This document shows positions 39,604 to 45,850 of a stretch of 45,850 bases of DNA, piece by piece; positions within the stretch are counted from its first letter, which is position 1; the number at the start of each line of letters is the position of its first letter. Below the pieces are notes generated by a model that saw only the letters and a list, made by a program, of their open reading frames with translations, was not told the DNA's origin and ran no database searches. Source of the stretch: Actinomycetes bacterium (GTDB lineage Bacteria; Actinomycetota; Actinomycetes; Propionibacteriales; Nocardioidaceae); NCBI GenBank assembly GCA_023417775.1, contig JAEZEJ010000116.1:1-45850 (forward strand). Reading direction: 5' to 3'. The position numbers and the translations under genes were made by a program.

Positions 39604-41937
39604 ATGACTCTGCCGTTCCCCGTGCCCTCCTCGTCAGCCCCCGAGCGCGGCCCCCGTGTGGCCACCTCGGACCGACTGGTCGAGGGTCTCAACGATGCCC
39701 AGCGTGAGGCGGTGACCCACACCGGCGGTCCGCTCCTCGTCGTGGCCGGGGCCGGATCGGGCAAGACCCGCGTGCTGACGCGGCGGATCGCCTGGCTCAT
39801 CGCCGCACGCGGCGCCCATCCGGGGTCGGTGCTGGCGATCACCTTCACCAATAAGGCCGCCGCCGAGATGCGCGAGCGCGTCGCCGAACTCGTCGGCGGC
39901 CGCGCACGGATGATGTGGGTGTCCACCTTCCACTCCGCCTGCGTACGGATCCTGCGGCGCGAGGCCGACAAGTTCGGTTTCACCTCGTCCTTCACGATCT
40001 ACGATGCCGCGGACACGCGCCGGCTGATGACCCTCGTCTGCCGTGATCTGGACCTCGATCCCAAGAAGGTCAACCCGCGTGCGGTGCTCAACCACGTGTC
40101 CAATCTCAAGAACGAGCTGGTCGATCACGAGGCGGCGGCGAGCCGTGCCCAGACGCCCACGGAACAGCAGTACGCCGAGTGCTATGCGCTGTACCAGCAG
40201 CGGCTGCGGGCGGCCAATGCCATGGACTTCGACGACCTCATCATGAACACCGTCCACCTGCTCCAGGCCTGGCCGGAGGTCCGCGAGGCCTACCGCCGCC
40301 GCTTCCGGCACGTGCTCGTCGACGAGTACCAGGACACCAACCACGCGCAGTACGCGCTGATCCGCGAGCTGTGCGATGCGGAATCCGATCTGATGGTGGT
40401 CGGCGACTCCGACCAGTCGATCTACGCCTTCCGGGGTGCCAATATCCGCAACATCCTGGAGTTCGAGTCCGACTTCCCCGACGCCCACACCGTCCTGCTG
40501 GAGCAGAACTACCGCTCGACGCAGACCATCCTGACCGCCGCCAATGCCGTCATCAGCCGCAACGAGGACCGCAAGGACAAGAAGCTGTGGTCCGCGGAGG
40601 GCGATGGCGAGCAGATCGTCGGCTATGTCGCCGATGACGAACGCGACGAGGCTCAGTTCATCGCCGATGAGATCGACCGGCTCACCGATGACGGCACGGC
40701 GGAGCCCAAGGATGTCGCGGTCTTCTATCGCACCAACGCCCAGTCACGTGTCTTCGAAGAGGTGTTCATCCGCGTCGGGCTGCCCTATCGGGTCGTCGGC
40801 GGAGTGCGGTTCTACGAGCGCAAGGAGGTCAAGGACGCACTCGCCTATGTGCGCGCGCTGGCCAATCCACGCGATGACGTCTCGGTGCGCCGGATCATCA
40901 ACGAGCCCAAGCGAGGTATCGGCGATCGGGCCGAGAGCGCCCTCGATCGCTTCGCGCAGCGGCGGCAGATCAGCTTCTGGGAGGCGATGGGCCGGGTCGA
41001 CGAGATCGACGATCTCGCCACCCGCTCGCGCACGGCCGTCCGGCAGTTCGCCGAGGTCATGACCGGGCTGAAGCAGCTCGCCGACTCCGGTGCCCCCGCG
41101 GACGCTGTCATCGAGGCCGCGCTCACGCGCACGGGCTATCTCACGGTTTTGGAAGAGAGCCGCGATCCGCAGGACGAGACCCGCGTGGAGAACCTCGCCG
41201 AGCTGGTCGCCGTCGCCCGGGAGTTCGTGGCCGGCGCCGCCACGCTCGCCGACGATGCCGAGGCCGCGCCGGAGGACGCGGACGCCGGGGATCTCACCCC
41301 CGGATCCCTGGCGGCGTTCCTGGAGCAGATCGCGCTCGTCGCGGATGCCGATGCCATCCCCGATGACGGCGAGGGGGTGGTGACGCTCATGACGCTCCAC
41401 ACCGCCAAGGGGCTGGAGTTCCCCGTCGTCTTCCTGACCGGCCTCGAGGACGGCGTCTTCCCGCACATGCGGTCGATGGGCGATGCCAAGGAGCTCCAGG
41501 AGGAACGCCGTCTCGCCTATGTCGGCATCACCCGCGCCCGCGAACGGCTCTATCTGACGCGTGCCTCCGTGCGATCGGCCTGGGGGGCGCCGGCCTACAA
41601 CCCACCGTCGCGCTTCCTCGACGAGCTGCCCGATCACGTCATGGACTGGCGGCGGCTCGGCTCGCCGGCCACGCAGTGGACTCCGAGCACGCCCTCGGCC
41701 TCCGCGCGACGGGACAGCGGCTCATTCCGTTCAGCGAATGTGGCCGCCCGGTCCAAGCGCGCCACCCGCGACATCGTCGCCCTCGAGCCGGGGGACCGGG
41801 TCACCCACGACACCTTCGGGCTCGGCACGGTCGTCTCCCTCGACGGCTCGGGCCAGAACTCGGTCGCCAGCGTCGATTTCGGATCGCAGGGCGTCAAGCG
41901 ACTGCTGCTGCGCTATGCCCCGGTCGAGAAGCTGTGA
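39604..41937 (+). CDS. pcrA: ATP-dependent DNA helicase PcrA/UvrD
   Basis: A 777-residue superfamily 1 helicase from ATG 39604; TAGTCT (39591-39596) and GGAGG (39597-39601) give a -10 and a ribosome site directly upstream. LNDAQREAVTHTGGPLLVVA begins the Q/Walker A region with AGAGSGKT (Lys54). Other motifs are VLVDEYQDTN (II), VGDSDQSIYAFRGA (III), EQNYRST (IV), VVTLMTLHTAKGLEFPVVF (V), and RRLAYVGITRARERLYL (VI). The ~130-residue C-terminus ends in the conserved GDRVTHDTFGLGTVVSLDG Tudor-like tail that binds RNA polymerase in PcrA. It unwinds DNA in repair and conflict resolution. Confidence 0.96.
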   Translation: MTLPFPVPSSSAPERGPRVATSDRLVEGLNDAQREAVTHTGGPLLVVAGAGSGKTRVLTRRIAWLIAARGAHPGSVLAITFTNKAAAEMRERVAELVGGRARMMWVSTFHSACVRILRREADKFGFTSSFTIYDAADTRRLMTLVCRDLDLDPKKVNPRAVLNHVSNLKNELVDHEAAASRAQTPTEQQYAECYALYQQRLRAANAMDFDDLIMNTVHLLQAWPEVREAYRRRFRHVLVDEYQDTNHAQYALIRELCDAESDLMVVGDSDQSIYAFRGANIRNILEFESDFPDAHTVLLEQNYRSTQTILTAANAVISRNEDRKDKKLWSAEGDGEQIVGYVADDERDEAQFIADEIDRLTDDGTAEPKDVAVFYRTNAQSRVFEEVFIRVGLPYRVVGGVRFYERKEVKDALAYVRALANPRDDVSVRRIINEPKRGIGDRAESALDRFAQRRQISFWEAMGRVDEIDDLATRSRTAVRQFAEVMTGLKQLADSGAPADAVIEAALTRTGYLTVLEESRDPQDETRVENLAELVAVAREFVAGAATLADDAEAAPEDADAGDLTPGSLAAFLEQIALVADADAIPDDGEGVVTLMTLHTAKGLEFPVVFLTGLEDGVFPHMRSMGDAKELQEERRLAYVGITRARERLYLTRASVRSAWGAPAYNPPSRFLDELPDHVMDWRRLGSPATQWTPSTPSASARRDSGSFRSANVAARSKRATRDIVALEPGDRVTHDTFGLGTVVSLDGSGQNSVASVDFGSQGVKRLLLRYAPVEKL

Positions 41938-42000
41938 CTATGACAGTGCCCACATCGCCCGCCGGACCGCCCCGATCACGGAACAGATGAGCCGGATGCC

Positions 42001-43203
42001 ATGTTGGCATCTTCCGTGACCACGATGACTCAAACCCGGCGCCCGACCCACCTCGGCCTCGCGATCATCGCCCTGGCACTGGGCGGTTTCGCCATCGGCA
42101 CGACGGAGTTCGTGACGATGGGCCTGCTCGCCGACATCGCGGACAGCATCGACCGTTCGATCCCGACGACCGGACACATCATCACGGCCTATGCCTTCGG
42201 TGTGGTGGTCGGTGCTCCGCTGATCGTCTCGCTCGGCGCCAAGCTGCCCAAACGGGAGCTGGCGATCGGGCTCATCGTCGCGCTCGCGGTGGGCAACGGT
42301 CTCACCGCGCTCGCCTCCGGCTATCTGCCGGTGCTGGTGTCCCGGTTCGTCGCGGGGCTCCCGCATGGCGCGTACTTCGGTGTGGCCTCGTTGCTGGCGG
42401 CCTCGATGGTGCCGGCGTCGATGAAGGGGCGGGCGGTCAGCCGGGTCATGATGGGCCTGTCGGCCGGCACGGTCGCGGGTGTCCCGTTGAGCGCGTGGCT
42501 CGGCCTGCACTTCGGCTGGCGATCGGCCTATGTCTTCGTGGTGGTGGTCTCGCTGCTCACGGCCGTGCTGGTCTGGCGCTTCGTCGAGCGCGTCCCGGGC
42601 ACCCCGGAGGCCACGATCCGTCGCGAGCTCGCGGCGCTCAAGCGTCCACAGGTGCTGCTGGCCGTCGCGGCGGGCATGATCGGCTTCGGCGGCATCTTCG
42701 CGATGTACTCCTATATCGCCCCGATCGTCACCGATGTCGCCGGCCTCGGCCGGACGACGATCCCGTGGTTCCTGCTGGCCTTCGGCATCGGCTCGGTCGT
42801 CGGCACCTGGCTGGCGGGGATCCTCGCCGATTGGGACAACGTCCGGCAGATCGTCGGCGGCTTCGTGGCGAGCGTCGCGGTGCTCGTCGGGTTCTATGCG
42901 GTGATGGACCAGCCGGTCTTCACGGCCATCGGAGTGTTCGCGATCGGTGCTCTGGGCAGCATCGTCGCGGTGGGACTGCAGATCCGCCTCATGCACGCGG
43001 CCGGCGACGCGCAGATGCTCGGGGCCGCGCTCAACCACTCCTCGCTCAACGTCGCCAACGGTCTCGGGGCGTGGCTCGGCGGCATCGTCATCGCCGCCGG
43101 CTACGGCTACCGCGCGCCCAGCCTGGTCGGTGCCGCACTGGCGGCGGGCGGCCTCGTGGTCGTCCTCATCGCCGTGGTCCTCGAGCGACGCGGCCGCCGC
43201 TGA
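42001..43203 (+). CDS. MFS transporter (AraJ/Cmx-type DHA1)
   Basis: A protein of up to 400 residues with 12 membrane helices. ATG 42001 is the longest start; GTG 42016 and ATG 42025 (MTQTRRPTHLG) are good alternatives and none has a strong ribosome site. GGFAIGTTEFVTMGLLADIA is the family start, RFVAGLPHGAYFGVASLLAA is motif-B/C-like, and LSAGTVAGVPLSAWLGLHFG is motif C. It resembles sugar- or drug-efflux proteins such as AraJ and chloramphenicol exporters. The substrate is unknown. It converges on cysA with 15 bp between stops. Confidence 0.9.
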   Translation: MLASSVTTMTQTRRPTHLGLAIIALALGGFAIGTTEFVTMGLLADIADSIDRSIPTTGHIITAYAFGVVVGAPLIVSLGAKLPKRELAIGLIVALAVGNGLTALASGYLPVLVSRFVAGLPHGAYFGVASLLAASMVPASMKGRAVSRVMMGLSAGTVAGVPLSAWLGLHFGWRSAYVFVVVVSLLTAVLVWRFVERVPGTPEATIRRELAALKRPQVLLAVAAGMIGFGGIFAMYSYIAPIVTDVAGLGRTTIPWFLLAFGIGSVVGTWLAGILADWDNVRQIVGGFVASVAVLVGFYAVMDQPVFTAIGVFAIGALGSIVAVGLQIRLMHAAGDAQMLGAALNHSSLNVANGLGAWLGGIVIAAGYGYRAPSLVGAALAAGGLVVVLIAVVLERRGRR

Positions 43204-43221
43204 CCCTCCGGGCCGGGGTCA
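43201..43221. terminator. Weak inverted repeat between two convergent stops
   Basis: TGACCC (43201-43206) is the reverse complement of GGGTCA (43216-43221). The two arms contain the stop codons of the MFS gene and of cysA. The stem is short, so termination is only possible. Confidence 0.3.
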
Positions 43222-44187
43222 TCTCGCGATGGACTGAGCGCCGACCGACGGACGCAGCCAGACGTGGTCGCCCTGGTGCAGGTCGAGCGCCGTCGCCTCG
43301 CTGCGGGTGAGCGTCACCTGGACCGGCTGGGTGTAACGCGGATCGGTCGGCGTGACCTCCAGCCGGATCTCGAAGCCGATACGCGTCCACCGGGTGATGG
43401 GTCCGTCCACGACGGCGGCCTGCTCCAGTCGTGAGATCTCGATATCGTGCGGCCGGATCAGCTTGTCGCCGAGGGTCGTCACCGGACCGAGGAAGCTCAG
43501 CACGAACTCGCTCGCCGGCTTGTCGTAGAGGTCATCGGGGGTACCGACCTGCTCGATGCGCCCCTCGTTGATGACCACGATGCTGTCGGCGACCTCGAGG
43601 GCCTCCTCCTGATCGTGGGTGACGAACACCGTCGTCACGTGCACCTCGTCGTGCAGCCGGCGCAGCCAGTCGCGCAGCTCCTTGCGGACCTTGGCATCGA
43701 GCGCCCCGAAGGGCTCGTCGAGCAGCAGGACGCTCGGCTCGATCGCGAGTGCCCGGGCGAGCGCCATCCGCTGACGTTGACCTCCCGACAGCTGAGCCGG
43801 CAGCCGATGCGCGAACTGCTCCAGGTGGACGAGCTCCAATAGCTCGTCCACCCGGCGCTTGATCTCCGCCTTGGGACGCTTGCGGATCTCGAGGCCGAAG
43901 GCCACATTCTTGGCCACCGACATGTGCTTGAAGGCCGCATAGTGCTGGAAGACGAAGCCCACATTGCGACGCTGGGCGGGCACTCGGGTGGTGTCCTGAC
44001 CCTCGATCTCGATCGTGCCGCTGTCGGATGTCTCCAGGCCGGCGATGATGCGCAGGAGGGTCGACTTTCCGCCGCCGCTGGGTCCGAGCAGCGCCGTCAG
44101 CCCACCGCTCGGGATCGTCAGATCGATATCGCGCAGCGCGACGAAATCGCCGAAGTTCTTGTTGATCCCGCTGATCTCGATGCCCAT
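43219..44187 (-). CDS. cysA: Sulfate/thiosulfate ABC transporter ATP-binding protein CysA
   Basis: A 322-residue ATPase from ATG 44187, 2 bp after the cysW stop with AAGGAG upstream. Walker A is LLGPSGGGKSTLLRIIAGLE, the Q-loop VGFVFQHYAAFKHMSV (typical of CysA), the signature LSGGQRQRMALARALA, Walker B VLLLDEPFGALDAKVRKELR, and the H-loop FVTHDQEEA. The C-terminal TOBE-like domain (about 240-322) has DKLIRPHDIEISR. It powers sulfate uptake together with CysT and CysW; the binding protein gene lies outside the window. Confidence 0.94.
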   Translation of the reverse strand: MGIEISGINKNFGDFVALRDIDLTIPSGGLTALLGPSGGGKSTLLRIIAGLETSDSGTIEIEGQDTTRVPAQRRNVGFVFQHYAAFKHMSVAKNVAFGLEIRKRPKAEIKRRVDELLELVHLEQFAHRLPAQLSGGQRQRMALARALAIEPSVLLLDEPFGALDAKVRKELRDWLRRLHDEVHVTTVFVTHDQEEALEVADSIVVINEGRIEQVGTPDDLYDKPASEFVLSFLGPVTTLGDKLIRPHDIEISRLEQAAVVDGPITRWTRIGFEIRLEVTPTDPRYTQPVQVTLTRSEATALDLHQGDHVWLRPSVGAQSIAR

Positions 44188-44189
44188 GT

Positions 44190-45017
44190 CTATTTCTTCT
44201 CCTTGGGTCGCAGGATCGTGACGATCACGAGGGCCGCCACGGCGATGAGGGTGAGCAGGAAGCTCGTCGCGTAGGCCGCGCCGCGCTCGAACTCCAGGTA
44301 CTTGTCCTCCACGACGAGGGTGGCGGTCTGGGTCTGCTGGGTGATATTGCCCGAGACGATCTTGACCGCCCCGAACTCGCCCAGTGATCGGGCCAGGCTC
44401 AGCACGACGCCGTACACGAGCGCCCATCGGATCGAGGGCAGCGTGATGCGCCGGAAGGTCTGCCAGCCGCCCGCGCCGAGCGAGCGCGCCGCCTGCTCCT
44501 GTTCGGTGCCGACCTCCTGGAGGACCGGCACGACCTCGCGGATCACCAGCGGCAGGCTCACGAAGGCGGTCGCCATGATGATGCCGGGCACCGAGAAGAT
44601 CACCTGGAAGTCGATCGCGCCGAGGACCGGCGCGAAGGCACCGTCGCGCGGACCGTAGGCGAGCAGGAGAGCCAGACCGATCACGACGGGAGATACCGAC
44701 AGCGGCAGGTCGAGCAGCGAGTTCAGCAGTCCCTTGCCCGGGAACTCGTAGCGGACCAGCAGCAGCGACATCCCGACGCCGAAGACCGTGTTGATGACGA
44801 CCGCCCAGAAGGCGACGACGACCGTCATCTGCAGGGCGAAGGTCACGACCGGGTCCTGCAAGGTCGAGATGAGGTGGTTGCCGTCGCCGAAGGTGTGCAG
44901 CACGACCAGCGAGACCGGCCAGGCCACGAGGAAGAACAGATAGGCGAGCACGATGATGCGACGCACATAGGTTGCCCGGGTGCGTTGCGGCCGGCGCACG
45001 GTGGAGAGCTCAGTCAC
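44190..45017 (-). CDS. cysW: Sulfate ABC transporter permease CysW
   Basis: A 275-residue permease starting at GTG 45017, overlapping the cysT stop by 8 bp. Six membrane helices; VIGLALLLAYGPRDG is the typical CysW/CysT loop after helix 3. The EAA coupling loop reads QEQAARSLGAGGWQTFRRIT followed by LP, which contacts the CysA ATPase. SGNITQQTQTATLVVEDKYL and FERGAAYATSFLLTL are also typical of CysW. It is the middle gene of a cysTWA operon. Confidence 0.94.
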   Translation of the reverse strand: MTELSTVRRPQRTRATYVRRIIVLAYLFFLVAWPVSLVVLHTFGDGNHLISTLQDPVVTFALQMTVVVAFWAVVINTVFGVGMSLLLVRYEFPGKGLLNSLLDLPLSVSPVVIGLALLLAYGPRDGAFAPVLGAIDFQVIFSVPGIIMATAFVSLPLVIREVVPVLQEVGTEQEQAARSLGAGGWQTFRRITLPSIRWALVYGVVLSLARSLGEFGAVKIVSGNITQQTQTATLVVEDKYLEFERGAAYATSFLLTLIAVAALVIVTILRPKEKK

Positions 45018-45803
45018 GTCGCGCCACCCGTCGTGAGATGAGGTTGAGTGCGACGATCGCCGCCAGCGCCACCCCGAGCAGGATGACGGCGACTGCGGAG
45101 GCTGCCGCCGGGTTGTCGTTCTCGATATAGGTGAAGATCCGCACGGAGGCGACCTCGGACTCGAAGGGCAGATTGCCCGATAGCAATACGAGTGACCCGT
45201 ATTCGCTGATCCCGCGGGCGAAGGACAGCGTCGCACCGGCGGCGATCGCGGGCGTCAGGCTCGGCAGGATGATCCGGCGCCAGGTGGTGAAGGTGCTCGC
45301 GCCCAGCGACGCGGCGGCCTCCTCGACCTCGGGCTCCAGCTCCATGAGCACCGGCTGCACCGCCCGCACCACGAAGGGGAGCGTCACGAACAACAGCGCG
45401 AGGAAGACCGAGTGGGAGGTATTGGAGACGTCGATGCCCAGCGGGCTGTCCGGTCCGTAGAGACTCAGCAGCACCAGGCCCGCGACGATCGTCGGCAGCG
45501 CGAAGGGGATGTCGATGATGATCTCGAGCACCCGCTTGCCGGGGAAGTCGTCGCGTACGAGAACCCAGGCGATGAGCGTGCCCATGACGACGTTCACGGC
45601 CGTCACCACCAGCGCCTGGCGTACGGTCAGCCCGATCGCGGCGGCCGTCTGGGAGTTGCCGAGGGTCTCGGCGAACACGCCCCATCCGCCGCCGGCGGCC
45701 TGGAAGGCGATGAGGGCAAGCGGGATCAGCACGAGGATGCTGAACCAGGTGACGCCGATGCCCAGCCCGATCGCGGCCGGACGGTCCAGGGTGGACCGCT
45801 GAC
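45010..45803 (-). CDS. cysT: Sulfate ABC transporter permease CysT (5' end lost in poly-G)
   Basis: At least 264 residues; the frame stays open to about 45803, where the sequence turns into G runs, so the start is missing. The first readable residues are RSTLDRPAAIGLGIGVTWFS, leading into helix 1 (ILVLIPLALIAFQAAGG). DIPFALPTIVAGLVLLSLYG and the EAA loop EEAAASLGASTFTTWRRIIL define the permease. GISEYGSLVLLSGNLPFESE is a CysT hallmark. It would be the first permease gene after an unseen sulfate-binding protein gene. Confidence 0.92.
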
Positions 45804-45850
45804 GGGCGGGGGGGGGGCGCGGGGGGGGGGGGCGGGGCGGGGGGGGGGGG
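45804..45850. other. Poly-G contig end, probable sequencing artefact
   Basis: Of 47 bases, 42 are G and only five are C (45807, 45818, 45820, 45833, 45838). No natural gene in this window looks like this, and it interrupts cysT before its start codon. The pattern fits no-signal calls of two-colour sequencing at a contig end. Confidence 0.85.

Noticed and set aside
1..45850. CRISPR arrays, prophage or restriction/defence islands
   Set aside because: No regularly spaced repeats, cas genes, phage structural genes or defence nucleases were found; VapBC is the only defence-like module.

Overview
The window is a high-GC, densely packed chromosomal segment of an actinobacterium (Actinomycetota). 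Supporting signs are frequent GTG starts, many 4-8 nt stop/start overlaps, start codons placed a few bases after TANNNT -10 hexamers (leaderless style), an IdeR-type regulator whose metal ligands sit at the DtxR positions, a BldN-like sigma factor with an RsbN-like partner, the tiny bS22 ribosomal protein beside a galE2/plsC-like pair (an order I recall from mycobacteria), and an actinobacterial Asp23/AmaP cluster. A Propionibacteriales-like host is a guess; the sequence does not settle it. No phage, CRISPR array, transposase or integrase gene was seen.

Layout. 1-3089: 3' part of an AcuC-like deacetylase, bS22, an epimerase and a PlsC-type acyltransferase. 3098-5901 (minus): BldN-like ECF sigma factor, its probable membrane anti-sigma factor, and a HAD-IB phosphatase. 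5936-9805: acyl-CoA synthetase, glutaredoxin, a hotdog-like protein and a photolyase. 9881-12015: ideR, an ECF41 (SigJ-like) sigma factor and a carboxymuconolactone decarboxylase-like gene with an ECF41-type promoter. 12065-12891: a VapBC toxin-antitoxin cassette between two 50-bp direct repeats that copy the 3' end of the neighbouring cyclopropane synthase gene. 12855-16732: cyclopropane synthase, a PGPGW membrane protein, topoisomerase IB and acyltransferase 3. 16828-19461: a guanidine-III riboswitch with an SMR exporter, then an MFS exporter and MarR operon with a large palindromic operator. 19465-23018: an ECF sigma factor plus Asp23-like protein, divergent from a six-gene Asp23/DUF2273/AmaP envelope-stress operon. 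23061-25101: a stand-alone cyclic-nucleotide-binding protein divergent from a membrane adenylate cyclase. 25144-28079: tRNA-Arg(CCT), an esterase lipoprotein, a HAD-IIA phosphatase, an epimerase and a small protein. 28088-29540 (minus): FmdB-like protein, SAF-domain protein and MscL. 29627-32623: two CNNM/CorC-type paralogues separated by a 101-bp palindromic insertion, then a GNAT. 32784-35459: guaA and a GlpQ-like phosphodiesterase. 35392-39095: three PspC-domain proteins, one of them the histidine kinase of a NarL-type two-component system. 39126-41937: GntR regulator and PcrA/UvrD helicase. 42001-43203: MFS exporter. 43219 to the end (minus): sulfate/thiosulfate ABC transporter genes cysA, cysW and cysT, with cysT running into an artefactual poly-G contig end.

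How it works together. Most genes are chromosomal housekeeping or envelope and stress functions: three ECF sigma factors with nearby targets or partners, PspC- and Asp23-based envelope surveillance, mechanosensing, cAMP signalling, iron control and guanidinium efflux. The least explained structures are the repeat-flanked vapBC insertion at the cfa 3' end, whose edge runs through the ECF41 -35 element, and the palindromic insertion between the CNNM genes, which is flanked by a 9-bp direct repeat and keeps the stop/start junction intact. No gene was found too large or too strange to place in a known family; no gap above 300 bases lacks a gene.
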